From positions 62,001-126,000 of the forward strand of contig JAHHIH010000013.1 in the NCBI GenBank assembly GCA_019358835.1: DNA of 64,000 nt, read 5' to 3'. This DNA is from Tildeniella torsiva UHER 1998/13D (GTDB taxonomy: Bacteria; Cyanobacteriota; Cyanobacteriia; Phormidesmidales; Phormidesmidaceae). Below the pieces are notes generated by a model, which saw only the letters and a program-made list of their open reading frames with translations, was not told the DNA's origin and did not search any database. Shown here piece by piece: positions 9,715 through 18,275 of this stretch. Position 1 is the stretch's first letter, and each line of letters begins with the position of its first letter. The translations under genes and the position numbers were made by a program.

Positions 9715-10383
9715 ATGCAGCTTCTATCTATCAACAGCGGTCAACCCGAAACCATAACCATTGGGCAACGGGTCGCGACCACAGGCATTTTTAAGACCCC
9801 GATCGCAGGGCAGGTTCACGTCAGCACCCAAGGGCTGGTGGGCGATACGATCGCCGATACTGTTCACCACGGGGGCGCAGACCAGGCCGTTTATCTCTAC
9901 AGCGCCGAAGACTACGCCTGGTGGGAGGCTGAGCTACAGCACTCTATACCCTTTGGTACCTTTGGTGAAAACCTCACGCTCTCAAGCTTTGGGCCTCAAC
10001 CACTCCGGGCTGGCGATCGCATCCTAATCAGCACCGTTTTGCTTGAAGTCACCTTCCCGCGCATCCCCTGCGCCACCCTCGCAGCCCGAATGAATGACGC
10101 CACGTTCGTTCAGCAGTTTACCCAGGCCCGGCGACCGGGAGCCTATGCCCGAGTGTTATCCCCCGGCGATCTACAGGTGAACGAACCAGTCACCGTAGAG
10201 TATGCTTCCCCTAGCTTCCCCACCCTGACAGAACTAGCTGACCTATGGCACGCCAAAGAACGCCATCCCGATCTGCTCGACGAAGCGCTCAAAGCCCCGA
10301 TTGCAGAACGGTTCAAAGCCATCTTTCAGCAGCGGCTAGAGCGGAGCTTGACGTCTTCTGATTCTGCAACACAGGAAGACTAA
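9715..10383 (+). CDS. MOSC domain-containing protein (YiiM-like)
   Basis: MOSC domains bind sulfur-carrying molybdenum cofactor intermediates; YiiM-type members act on N-hydroxylated base analogues or related substrates. The family pattern is visible: GLVGDTIADTVHHGGADQAVYLYS, then FGENLTLSS and a conserved cysteine in IPCATLAARM. I use ATG 9715 (MQLLSINSG), because the ORF-track extension to 9625 runs through the dispersed repeat. The protein is 222 residues and soluble. A second, unrelated MOSC protein is at 31410. The partner oxidoreductase is not encoded nearby. Confidence 0.85.
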   Translation: MQLLSINSGQPETITIGQRVATTGIFKTPIAGQVHVSTQGLVGDTIADTVHHGGADQAVYLYSAEDYAWWEAELQHSIPFGTFGENLTLSSFGPQPLRAGDRILISTVLLEVTFPRIPCATLAARMNDATFVQQFTQARRPGAYARVLSPGDLQVNEPVTVEYASPSFPTLTELADLWHAKERHPDLLDEALKAPIAERFKAIFQQRLERSLTSSDSATQED

Positions 10384-10410
10384 AACTCCAGTCGCGTTAA
10401 ACCTACTCGC

Positions 10411-10656
10411 CTACTTCTGAGCGGTATCCGATTCAGCCGCTGACCCTTCAGGCACCGGGTCGTAGCCGCCGGGGTGAAATGGGTGACAGCGGGTAATGCG
10501 TCGCGCCGCTAGCCAGCTACCCTTCGCCGGGCCAAACCGCTCGATCGCCGTCAGCGCGTACTGCGAACAGGTCGGGTTAAACCGACAGGTGGGCGGAAAC
10601 AGCGGCGAAATCAGCCGCCGATAGCCGTGAATGAGGAGCAGCAAGACTTGCTTCAT
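10411..10656 (-). CDS. yidD: Membrane protein insertion efficiency factor YidD
   Basis: YidD is a small membrane-associated protein that assists YidC-dependent insertion of inner-membrane (and thylakoid) proteins. The 81-residue product shows the whole family signature: an amphipathic N-terminus ([14 protein letters not shown]), [44 protein letters not shown]. In many bacteria it lies beside rpmH-rnpA-yidC, but here it is alone, tail to tail with the MOSC gene. Confidence 0.95.
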   Translation of the reverse strand: MKQVLLLLIHGYRRLISPLFPPTCRFNPTCSQYALTAIERFGPAKGSWLAARRITRCHPFHPGGYDPVPEGSAAESDTAQK

Positions 10657-10719
10657 ACTCTTATTCTATCGGCTGGCTTTCGCAAAGGATACTGGGCTGC
10701 GACTTCGCTCAGCCACCCG

Positions 10720-11079
10720 CTAATAATCCAGCGTCAGCGTGTTGTAGTCTTCGGGAGCCTGGCGGCTGTTGCGTTCGGGCAGGTAGACGTTGGCGCTAGG
10801 GGCGAAGTTCAGGCCTTTGGGCTTTGGTGCAGCGGCGGACTGGATGGGCTGACGCAGGGTGGTGGCTTTGGCATCTAGCCCTGCGGTTTCATGCTCAATT
10901 TCGGCGAGGCGATCGCACAGTTGCTGACGGCGACCGTCAATGTACTCTAGCTCCTGCTCAAGGCGTGTCTTCTCGACAGTGAGCTTGTACATATCTAGAT
11001 ATTGCGCAGCCTCGGTAGCCGGGCGCGGCATCGTGCTGATCTTAGGAAAACTTCTGCGGGGTGCGCGTTTGATGCTCAT
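10720..11079 (-). CDS. Small coiled-coil protein, possibly GvpV-like
   Basis: The 119-residue product has a basic N-terminus, the phrase ISTMPRP, a conserved-looking LDMYKLTVEK stretch, then a charged heptad-rich coiled coil at ~35-75 (RLEQELEYIDGRRQQLCDRLAEIE) and a low-complexity tail. From memory this architecture resembles gas-vesicle protein GvpV of cyanobacteria. No other gvp gene is present in the window, so function stays open: it could equally be a stand-alone relative. Transcribed away from the serine hydrolase/LysR cluster and toward yidD, with only a ~60-base gap to yidD, it may share a transcript with it. Confidence 0.65.
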   Translation of the reverse strand: MSIKRAPRRSFPKISTMPRPATEAAQYLDMYKLTVEKTRLEQELEYIDGRRQQLCDRLAEIEHETAGLDAKATTLRQPIQSAAAPKPKGLNFAPSANVYLPERNSRQAPEDYNTLTLDY

Positions 11080-11167
11080 AGACGGTTCCGGGGGCTGACC
11101 TAGAGTTCACCTCGCTAGCTTGCCCGCCTGGGTTAAAGAATTCCCAGCGGCGCACAATTTGTAGTAA

Positions 11168-12216
11168 TCAGGCTTCGGCCAGCACGCGGGCCACGGCGTA
11201 GGCCACCTCTAACCCCACATTGTCGCCGTCTCGGTTGGTAGCAGCGGCGATCGTGGTGGGGCGACCCGCCAGCGCTGAAAAGTGAAAGGCTGCGATCGAA
11301 TAGCCTGGCCCACCACCGTTGTGCCCCGCGACCCTACCGTAGGGCGAGTCGGTATCCATAAACAGCCCTAGCCCGCAGCCCACATTCGTTAGCGGTGGGT
11401 GCGGCCCCAGACTGTGCACCGGCTGAGCCATCTGCTCCACCAGCAACCCGTCGAGAATTTGCCCGGTCATTAGGGCATCCATCATCATGGCCAGCTCTGC
11501 TGCCGTCGATACCACTACCCCGTGGGAGACCCAGCCGGGATGGTAGCGCTGCGACATATCCTGAAGCCCCTCGCCAAACATAGCGGTGTAGCCCGGCATC
11601 AGCCCCGTGACATCCGAGAGGGATGTTGCAACGAAGGTGTGCTTTAGCCCTAGGGGCGTAAAGCATAGTTCGTCTAAAACGTCCTGCATCGCTTGCCCGG
11701 TGATATTCTCCACCAGGGTTTTGAGCGCTAGATAGCCAATGTTGGAGTACGACCAGCCTTGGCCAGGGTCAAACAACAATCCCCGATTGCGGGCCACTTC
11801 GAGAAATGTCTGCGGCGACCAGGGCGCGCCGGGCGTCGCTTTGACGGCGTCACTGTAGGCTGGTAGCCCGCCGTAGTCGGGCAATCCACTGGTGTGGCTG
11901 AGCATCTGGCGCAGGGTGAGGGGCGTTGCGATCACGAAATCGGGCCAATAGTGCTGAATCGGGGCATCTAACTCAAGCTGGCCTTGCTTGACCAGGTTGA
12001 GCACCGCCGCTGCAATGAGAGGTTTTGTGACGCTGTAGATATAGAAGCGGGCATCCACAGCAAGAGGATGGGCTTGGTCGCGATCGCGGAAGCCTGCTGC
12101 AATTTGGAGAATGGGCTGACCTGCGACGCAGACTGAGAGCGCAGCCCCGGCATTTGGGCTTGAGCGAGCGTCTGTTTGACCGCTAGGTTGACGCGGTCGT
12201 GAAGGCTGGCATCCAT
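11168..12216 (-). pseudogene. Serine hydrolase (beta-lactamase/class C family), frameshifted near the N-terminus
   Basis: The body is a serine hydrolase of the class C beta-lactamase/EstB type: SVTK (SxxK nucleophile), YSNIGY (second motif) and HNGGGPG (in place of KTG). The natural start is the ATG at 12216, directly after the LysR stop codon, giving MDASLHDRVNLAVKQTLAQAQMPG. That frame then breaks: the rest of the domain (AALSVCVAGQP) is in another frame. One missing base in the C/G run at 12145-12150 explains it. The ORF track instead extends the second frame into the LysR gene. It may be a real mutation, a sequencing error in a homopolymer, or a site of slippage. Confidence 0.75.
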
Positions 12217-13134
12217 TTAAAGCTCGATGTTTTGACAAATAGTGTGAATGATTTGCCGCAGCCAAAGATTGGCGGCGTCGCGATCGCAGAGTTTGCTCCA
12301 GGCCATCGATATAGTCCAAGATGACAGGTCGAGGGGAATCTCGAAGGTTTGCACGGGGTAATGGCTGACAAAATGCTGTTGCAAACAGGATGGAATGGCG
12401 GTGAGTAAATCGGAATTTGCGATCGCCGTTGGCATTGTAAACCAGTAGGGAATGGTGAGGGCAATGCGCCGCTGTAGCCCCCGCTGAGCCAAGGCTTGGT
12501 CAACAATGCCCGTCGCATCTCGGCGGAGCGTAAACAGCGCGTGGGGAAAGGCCACAAATTTCTCTAGACTGATCTTGGTATTTTCTATAGCGGGGTGCCC
12601 CGTGCGACAGATGCCGACGAAGTTTTCTTTTAGCAAAGTCACTTGATTAATATGGCTGGGCAACGTGTCAAATGTGCCCAGCGCTAAGTCAACAATGCCA
12701 TCGTCTATCAACTCGACAAAAGACTGCTTTTCTACAGTGATTAATCGCAGGTCAATCTGCGGGGCTTGGTCGCTAAAAAGCGCCAGCATTTTTGGCAAAA
12801 TTAGGCTGGCAAAATAGTCGGATGTCGCCAGGGTAAACACCCGTTGAGATTGAGCTGGGTCAAAGGTTTGCCGGTCTGTTAGGGTATTTCTCACGGTATT
12901 GAGCGCGGCCATAATTTGGGGGGCGATCGCATCGGCCTTAGCCGTAGGCCGCATGTCTCGACCGACGCGCACAAATAGATCGTCGGCAAACAGCGATCGC
13001 AGTCGGCCTAGGGCCGCACTCATGGCGGGCTGCCCCACATGGAGGCGCTGGGCAGCCGCCGTCACGCTGCGCTCGGCATACAGAGCCTCAAAGGCCACCA
13101 GCAGATTGAGGTCTATGGCGCTCAAATCTATCAT
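12217..13134 (-). CDS. LysR family transcriptional regulator
   Basis: The 305-residue product has an N-terminal winged helix-turn-helix (LNLLVAFEALYAERSVTAAAQ, QPAMSAALGRLR) and a C-terminal periplasmic-binding-protein-like effector domain starting at ~90 (RVFTLATSDYFASLILPK). The HTH resembles the NodD/PcaQ-type branch. It is divergent from a four-gene set at 13223-15865 with 88 AT-rich bases between them, and the serine hydrolase gene starts at its own stop codon. By the usual LysR arrangement it is expected to control both arms in response to a small molecule. The ligand is unknown. Confidence 0.93.
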   Translation of the reverse strand: MIDLSAIDLNLLVAFEALYAERSVTAAAQRLHVGQPAMSAALGRLRSLFADDLFVRVGRDMRPTAKADAIAPQIMAALNTVRNTLTDRQTFDPAQSQRVFTLATSDYFASLILPKMLALFSDQAPQIDLRLITVEKQSFVELIDDGIVDLALGTFDTLPSHINQVTLLKENFVGICRTGHPAIENTKISLEKFVAFPHALFTLRRDATGIVDQALAQRGLQRRIALTIPYWFTMPTAIANSDLLTAIPSCLQQHFVSHYPVQTFEIPLDLSSWTISMAWSKLCDRDAANLWLRQIIHTICQNIEL

Positions 13135-13151
13135 TTTGATTGATGAGCAAT

Positions 13152-13166
13152 ATCTTAATTATCGAT
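13152..13166. promoter_or_regulatory. Candidate LysR operator (ATC-N9-GAT)
   Basis: In the short AT-rich divergent region between lysR and the SnoaL gene, ATCTTAATTATCGAT fits the ATC-N9-GAT (T-N11-A) pattern recognised by NodD-type LysR regulators. It is the only such match I noticed in this gap, and it is short enough to occur by chance in AT-rich DNA. Confidence 0.4.
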
Positions 13167-13222
13167 TTGATTTATTCTATCTCGACCTTTATGGTAGTGA
13201 TTAAGCCGTAAAGAAACGAATT

Positions 13223-13669
13223 ATGACTGACCTAGAGACTCAAAATTTAGCGATCGCCCACAGGTTTGTCGAGCAATTTTTGGGTAAAGGCAATATTAGC
13301 CTGGCGGAAGAACTGTTAGATGAAAATGTCCAGGTTATCACTGGGTTAAAGCCCAGCGGCCCCATTGAGGGTATAGAGGAATACAAACAGGTGTTTTCCG
13401 GCTTCTATGATGCCTTTCCTGACGTAGAGCCGCTGGTTATTCAGGATGGTTTTGCCGCAGGAAATCGCGCTGTTGTGCGCTTTAAGTCATTTCAGCGCCA
13501 CGAAAAAGATTATTTTGGTATTCCGAAGAGCGATCGCGTTATTACCTTCCACGAAACCCACGTCATGCGCTTTGCCAATGGCAAAATTGTAGAAAATATG
13601 GTCAGCGCCACAAACTTAGAATTTGAGATGCTGATGGCTCCAGTGCTGGCTCCCTTAATTCTTGCATAA
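13223..13669 (+). CDS. SnoaL-like ester cyclase family protein
   Basis: The 148-residue single-domain protein has an NTF2-like fold. The family pattern of SnoaL-type polyketide cyclases and related proteins is visible: [61 protein letters not shown] and [12 protein letters not shown]. It is the first gene of the arm divergent from LysR, four bases before the SMP-30 gene. Many members are not cyclases but bind or isomerise small hydrophobic molecules, so a precise reaction is not assigned. Confidence 0.85.
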   Translation: MTDLETQNLAIAHRFVEQFLGKGNISLAEELLDENVQVITGLKPSGPIEGIEEYKQVFSGFYDAFPDVEPLVIQDGFAAGNRAVVRFKSFQRHEKDYFGIPKSDRVITFHETHVMRFANGKIVENMVSATNLEFEMLMAPVLAPLILA

Positions 13670-13673
13670 CGCA

Positions 13674-14558
13674 ATGGCCTTACCCAATCTCTATGGTGAC
13701 ACGCCAGTTGCGATCGCCCCGGCGCGATCGCTGGCCACATTCCCGGTGAATACATTTTTAGAGAACCTTGCGATCGCCCCCAACGGCGACATCTTTGTCA
13801 CCAGCCACGAAGCTGGCGAAATTTATAGGCTAGATGCACAGCAAACCCTTAGTCTCTACGCCAGCATTGACGGCAAAGTCAGCGGCATTGCCATCACTGG
13901 AGAAGACCGGTTTTTAATTAACGGCTGGACGGCAGAGGGCGTTCCCTTTGTGGCCACCCTATCTCAGGGGAAGGTTGATTCATTACAGCTCATCCCCGAC
14001 GGTGCATTTCTCAACGGCATCACGCCCATTGCCCCACACCGTTACCTCATGGCCGACTCCTACCGAGGGGCGATCTGGCTCTTTGATCTAGATACTCAGA
14101 CCGCCGACATTTGGCTAGAACATCCGCTACTCGCCCGCAGCGATGCCACCGATCCCTTCCCTGCCGTCAATGGGTTGAAGCGGTTTGGGGATGTTCTCTA
14201 CGCATCTAACACGCAACAAAAGCTTCTGCTGCGCATTCCCTTAGGCGAAGGGCTCATCGCTCAGGAACCCGAGGTGTTTGTCTTAGGCACCAATATCGAC
14301 GACTTTGCCTTCGATACTGAGGGCAATCTTTATGGAGCCACCCACGTTTATAACAGCGTGGTGCGCATCGATCCTCATGGGCACACAACGATCATCGCCC
14401 AGGCTGAGCAAGGGGTGACGGGCTGCACCGCCGTGGCGTTTTACGGCACCGATCTCTACGTCGTCAACAACGGCGGCATGTTTTTGCCGCCGCCAGGAGG
14501 GGTAGAGCCCGCCCAAGTTGTGCGGCTGGCGGTGGGCGCAACAGGCGCACCCCTGTAG
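13674..14558 (+). CDS. SMP-30/gluconolactonase-like beta-propeller protein
   Basis: The 294-residue product has a repeated beta-propeller pattern with [71 protein letters not shown] and [20 protein letters not shown]. These phrases match the SMP-30/gluconolactonase/LRE-like family, which hydrolyses lactones or acts as a small-molecule binding propeller. No signal peptide is obvious. The ORF track begins at 13662, inside the previous gene; I use ATG 13674. The tight spacing to both neighbours indicates one operon. Confidence 0.85.
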   Translation: MALPNLYGDTPVAIAPARSLATFPVNTFLENLAIAPNGDIFVTSHEAGEIYRLDAQQTLSLYASIDGKVSGIAITGEDRFLINGWTAEGVPFVATLSQGKVDSLQLIPDGAFLNGITPIAPHRYLMADSYRGAIWLFDLDTQTADIWLEHPLLARSDATDPFPAVNGLKRFGDVLYASNTQQKLLLRIPLGEGLIAQEPEVFVLGTNIDDFAFDTEGNLYGATHVYNSVVRIDPHGHTTIIAQAEQGVTGCTAVAFYGTDLYVVNNGGMFLPPPGGVEPAQVVRLAVGATGAPL

Positions 14559-14569
14559 GAGGTCAAACC

Positions 14570-15121
14570 ATGGCCAATGATCCTCCCGTGACGGTGGATG
14601 TGATGCAGCGCGTCAGACCCGGTAAAGAACGCGAGTTTGAAATCCTGCTAGAGCAAATCATCGGTACCGCCAGCACCTTTACTGGATATTTGGGTTCCTC
14701 GGTCTTTCGGCCCAGTGAAGAAGCATCCTCTGAGTACCGGGTCATTTTTAAGTTTGACCGTCTGGAGAATTTGAAGCATTGGGAAATTTCCACCGAGCGC
14801 CAAAAGTACCTCACCCAAGCTAAAGAGCTCACCATTAATGAGGGCACATTTTCTATCATCACCGGGCTAGAAACCTGGTTTACACTGCCCAGCAAACCTG
14901 GAGTAAAACCCCCAGCCCGCTACAAAATGGTGCTGGTGTCTGGATTGGCAATTTTTGCGATCAATCAGGTTTTGGCGCTGCTGCCAGCGGATTGGCTAGG
15001 GCCACTGCCCCCGCTGGTGCAGCTAGCGATTTTGATCTTGATCACGACTGCACTGATGACCTATGTAGTGATGCCGAGGCTGACAAAGCTTTTAGCCTGG
15101 TGGTTGTATCCAAACCATTAG
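14570..15121 (+). CDS. Antibiotic biosynthesis monooxygenase domain protein with C-terminal membrane helices
   Basis: A strong AGGAGG lies just upstream of the ATG. Residues ~5-100 form an ABM domain (VDVMQRVRPGKEREFEILLEQII, FDRLENLKHWEIS), a ferredoxin-like fold found in small cofactor-free monooxygenases and haem-degrading enzymes. Residues ~120-175 carry two hydrophobic helices (MVLVSGLAIFAINQVLALL and LVQLAILILITTALMTYVVM), so the domain is anchored at a membrane. This ABM plus two-helix layout is a known architecture of uncharacterised proteins. It is the third gene of the LysR-divergent arm. Confidence 0.85.
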   Translation: MANDPPVTVDVMQRVRPGKEREFEILLEQIIGTASTFTGYLGSSVFRPSEEASSEYRVIFKFDRLENLKHWEISTERQKYLTQAKELTINEGTFSIITGLETWFTLPSKPGVKPPARYKMVLVSGLAIFAINQVLALLPADWLGPLPPLVQLAILILITTALMTYVVMPRLTKLLAWWLYPNH

Positions 15122-15214
15122 GTGATTGATCTAAAACGAACTGATTCAATAATGAGCGGTGCCCATCCTATAGGCCTTCTGATTCTCAACTTCATCTAAA
15201 AAAGGACGATTTGT

Positions 15215-15865
15215 ATGGCAGATGTTTGTGTGATTGTGGGCATGGGTGAAGGAAACGGTATGGCGATCGCCCGCAGATTTGCCAGTGAAGGCTTCACCAT
15301 TGCCATGGTGGCCCGCAACGAAGACAAACTCAAGGGCTACCAATCGACCTTGCAGATAGAGGGAATCATCTCCCACTATTACTTGGCCGACGCTGGGGAT
15401 GATGCCGCGCTAATGACAGCGTTCGAGGCTATTCAAACCCAGTTGGGCACGCCCGGCGTGCTGGTCTACAACGCCGCCGTACCGCGCATGGAGAGCGTGT
15501 TGCAGACCAGCTACGACACGCTGGTGAATGACTTCAAGGCGAATGTTGCAGGGGCGATCGCCTGCGTTCAGGCCATCCTCCCCGCTATGCAGGCTCAGCA
15601 AAAAGGGACTCTTCTCTTTACGGGTGGTGGGTTTGCCCTCTACCCTGACCCCAATTTCGTCTCCCTTTCCCTGGGCAAAGCGGGGATTCGGGTTCTGGCC
15701 AGTACGCTCCACGCCGCCCTCAAAGATTCGCCGATTAAAGTCGGAACTGTCACCATCTGCGGCACGGTCAATGGCGATGACCCCAAGTACAGCAGCGATC
15801 GCATCGCCGAAGAATACTGGAAGCTGCACATCGCTGAAAACGGAGAGTATGAAACGATCTATTGA
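15215..15865 (+). CDS. Short-chain dehydrogenase/reductase family protein, atypical active site
   Basis: The Rossmann fold is clear: VGMGEGNGMAIARRFASEG at the N-terminus, a DAGDD stretch, VLVYNAA (the NNAG equivalent) and NVAGAIACVQAILP. The catalytic YxxxK of classical SDRs is not conserved; around the expected site the sequence reads FVSLSLGKAGIR, with leucine four residues before the lysine. The 216-residue length is slightly short. It may use a variant active site or act as a binding protein. RBS AAAAAGGACG precedes the ATG. It is the last gene of the cluster, after a ~90-base gap. Confidence 0.82.
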   Translation: MADVCVIVGMGEGNGMAIARRFASEGFTIAMVARNEDKLKGYQSTLQIEGIISHYYLADAGDDAALMTAFEAIQTQLGTPGVLVYNAAVPRMESVLQTSYDTLVNDFKANVAGAIACVQAILPAMQAQQKGTLLFTGGGFALYPDPNFVSLSLGKAGIRVLASTLHAALKDSPIKVGTVTICGTVNGDDPKYSSDRIAEEYWKLHIAENGEYETIY

Positions 15866-15990
15866 GGCGTTGAGTTTTTAAGATTTGGGCTTGTATCAGC
15901 GATCGCACAGTAATTTCTAAAATTTGGCTTTGCAGGGCTAACTATCATTGGTTGAGTCAGGACTGTTATCAAACACCACCGCACAAACTC

Positions 15991-16440
15991 TCACATGATG
16001 ACTGCAAGGTGAAACTTGTCAGTGCCTAGAGGGGCTGCTCGAAGCTTTGTAATACAATCATCGAGTTCTTCTAAGAGTTCAGTCCTGGTTTGGGCATCGA
16101 GATCGACTTTCCAGTCCGTTTCAACATGGCTTCGCAGCGCTTCTAGGCAACTCTTGCCAGATGTGATATCGAACCATTGCATCTCATCAATTCCATAGCC
16201 ATAGCCTGTCTCAGGATCAACAGCAGCATCGCCGTCGTCATCCATATCGTCATCCATATCGTCATCGGCCATGTTGAACTCAAGATCTGTAAAGTCAGCG
16301 AACGAGGAGATTTTGGGGATTTTGAGATAATCACAGGCCGCGTCTAGCTCATCCGAAAATCTGTGCATGAGCGAGTGATCTTCATCATCTTTCGTCATCT
16401 CGCGACCATTCAGCGTATGTAGCCAGTAGGTCATGCCCAT
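15991..16440 (-). CDS. Hypothetical acidic protein with Asp/Met repeat
   Basis: No family recognised. The 149-residue product starts at ATG 16440 with GGAGA nine bases upstream. It is acidic and has a central DDDMDDDMDDDGD tract encoded by a short tandem repeat (ATCGTCATCCAT units at about 16235-16270). Around it are ordinary mixed sequence and a C-terminal helical region (TRTELLEELDDCITKLRAAP). Composition suggests a soluble cytoplasmic protein. It lies between the SDR gene and ffh, close behind ffh on the same strand. Confidence 0.7.
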   Translation of the reverse strand: MGMTYWLHTLNGREMTKDDEDHSLMHRFSDELDAACDYLKIPKISSFADFTDLEFNMADDDMDDDMDDDGDAAVDPETGYGYGIDEMQWFDITSGKSCLEALRSHVETDWKVDLDAQTRTELLEELDDCITKLRAAPLGTDKFHLAVIM

Positions 16441-16506
16441 GGGCTGATTTCTCCACGCTATTGCAAGCCGGTTTTTGACGTAGTTCGCTTATTCAAACTC
16501 AACTTC

Positions 16507-17979
16507 CTAGAGCTGGCCAAAGCCCTTCTTTTTCTTCTGGCTTTTCTGTTTTTTGTTGCTGGGGGGTCGAAACCCTGGCTGAGGCCCGCCGCCCATGCCC
16601 GGTAGCCCTGGCATACCGCCGCCCATACCGGGCATGCCGCCACCCATGCCTGGCATACCACCCATGCCGGGGAAGCCGCCGCCGCGACCCATCTGCTGCA
16701 TCATGGTGCGCATTTTGGTGAAGTCGCTGACCAGCTTGCCCACGTCTTTTTCTTGATGGCCTGAGCCTTTGGCAATACGGCGGCGGCGGCTGGGAGAGCT
16801 AGAGAGCAGGTTGGGCTGCTTGCGCTCCTGGGTGGTCATGGAGTTGATCATGGCTTCGCAGCGCTTGAGCTGGGCTTCGCCCTGTTCCAGCATGTCGCCT
16901 GTGATCTGCTTGCCCATGCCGGGGATCAGCTTCATGATGCCGCCTAGGGAGCCCATGCTCTTCATAAAGCGCATCTGCTTGAGAAAGTCGTCGAAGTCAA
17001 ACTCGGCTTCGAGAATTTTCTGCGTCAGCTTTTCGGCATCGGCAATATCGACGGCTTCCTGGGCTTTTTCGACCAGGGTAAGCACATCGCCCATGCCGAG
17101 AATGCGCGAGGCCATGCGATCGGGGTAGAAGGGCTGTAGCGCCTCTACCTTTTCGCCCACACCGATGAACTTGATCGGCTGGCCCGAGATCTGCCGCACC
17201 GACAGGGCTGCTCCACCCCGCGCATCGCCGTCCATTTTGGTGAGAATGGCCCCGGTAATGCCAATCTGGTCGTGGAAGGTGCGGGTAAGGTTGGCGGCCT
17301 CCTGGCCGGTCATGGCATCGACCACCAGCAGCACTTCGTCGGGGTCAATGGCGGTTTTGATGTCGGCCAGTTCGGCCATCATTTTGGGATCGATTTGCAG
17401 ACGGCCCGCCGTGTCAACAATCACGGTGTCAACGCCGTCGGCCTTAGCTTTCTCGATGCCCTGACGGGCGATCTCCACCGGGTTGGCGTCGGTACCCAGC
17501 TCAAACACGGGCACATCGATCTGCTTACCCAGGGTGACCAGCTGATCGATCGCTGCCGGGCGATAGATATCGGTGGCCACCAGCAGGGTGCTGCGGTTTT
17601 CTTTGCGCAGGTGTAGGGCCAGCTTGGCGGTGGCGGTGGTTTTACCCGTACCTTGCAGACCCGCCATCAACACCACGGTGGGTTTGGTGGGCGAGTCGGC
17701 CAGGGGAGCGTTGGTATCGCCCATGAGGCGAATCAGCTCGTCGTTCACCACTTTGATGAACTGCTGGTCGGGGCTGACCCCTTTGACCACCTCAATGCCT
17801 AGGGCGTTTTCTTTCACCTGGGCGATAAAGTCTTTGATTACCTGGAGGTTGACATCGGCCTCTAGCAGAGCGCGGCGCACCTCGCGCAGGGCGCTGTCGA
17901 TATTCGACTCGCTGATTTTGTCCTGGCCACGCAGGCTTTTCCAGGCAGACTCAAGGCGATCGGACAGGGCTTCAAACAT
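16507..17979 (-). CDS. ffh: Signal recognition particle protein Ffh (SRP54)
   Basis: Ffh binds 4.5S RNA and signal sequences and delivers ribosomes to FtsY for co-translational insertion. The 490-residue product has the N domain (SDRLESAWKSLRG), the GTPase G domain (GLQGTGKTT, DTAGRLQID, TKMDGDARGG) and the M domain (MRFMKSMGSLGGIMKLIPGMGKQI, a serine/arginine signal-binding loop, and SGHQEKDVGKLVSDF). A Met/Gly/Pro-rich tail (GMGGGMPGMGGG) and a lysine-rich end follow, typical of cyanobacterial Ffh. No SRP RNA gene was found nearby. Confidence 0.97.
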   Translation of the reverse strand: MFEALSDRLESAWKSLRGQDKISESNIDSALREVRRALLEADVNLQVIKDFIAQVKENALGIEVVKGVSPDQQFIKVVNDELIRLMGDTNAPLADSPTKPTVVLMAGLQGTGKTTATAKLALHLRKENRSTLLVATDIYRPAAIDQLVTLGKQIDVPVFELGTDANPVEIARQGIEKAKADGVDTVIVDTAGRLQIDPKMMAELADIKTAIDPDEVLLVVDAMTGQEAANLTRTFHDQIGITGAILTKMDGDARGGAALSVRQISGQPIKFIGVGEKVEALQPFYPDRMASRILGMGDVLTLVEKAQEAVDIADAEKLTQKILEAEFDFDDFLKQMRFMKSMGSLGGIMKLIPGMGKQITGDMLEQGEAQLKRCEAMINSMTTQERKQPNLLSSSPSRRRRIAKGSGHQEKDVGKLVSDFTKMRTMMQQMGRGGGFPGMGGMPGMGGGMPGMGGGMPGLPGMGGGPQPGFRPPSNKKQKSQKKKKGFGQL

Positions 17980-18275
17980 GGTTTAACGGAGAGAATAATC
18001 CTGGAGCGGAAATTCTATTCTAAAGGGTGGAGGCCCTAACCAGAAGCGCCGCCAGCAGGTCTGGGGATGACGCGCCGCGATTGGGTACCATAGACATAAA
18101 CAAAAGAGTCAGCCCGCGTGGAGCTGACGTAGCTACTAAATGGGTGTTGCGCCGCAGAGATAGGATTTACCCCATCTCTAAAAACTCCTACGATTCCGCA
18201 AAGATATGAGGACTACTGCGGAATTTCACTGGGTTGTTTTGTAAGACTTTAGTGAAGGGCACATCTAGAGCAACT
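17980..18275. other. Intergenic region with two small inverted repeats upstream of the GAF gene
   Basis: This divergent gap between ffh and the GAF gene holds no convincing ORF. Two hairpin-capable repeats are visible: GTCAGC/GCTGAC at about 18109-18129, and ATTCCGCA (18193-18200) with TGCGGAAT (18217-18224). The second lies ~50 bases before the GAF start codon and could be an operator or leader hairpin. No clear -35/-10 pair was found. Confidence 0.4.

Noticed and set aside
16235-16270. CRISPR-like repeats
   Set aside because: Short tandem codon repeat coding for Asp/Met in an ORF; no spacers. No CRISPR array was seen anywhere in the window.
18027-18209. 60-residue ORF between ffh and the GAF gene
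   Set aside because: No RBS, no family resemblance, and it covers the hairpin-containing leader.
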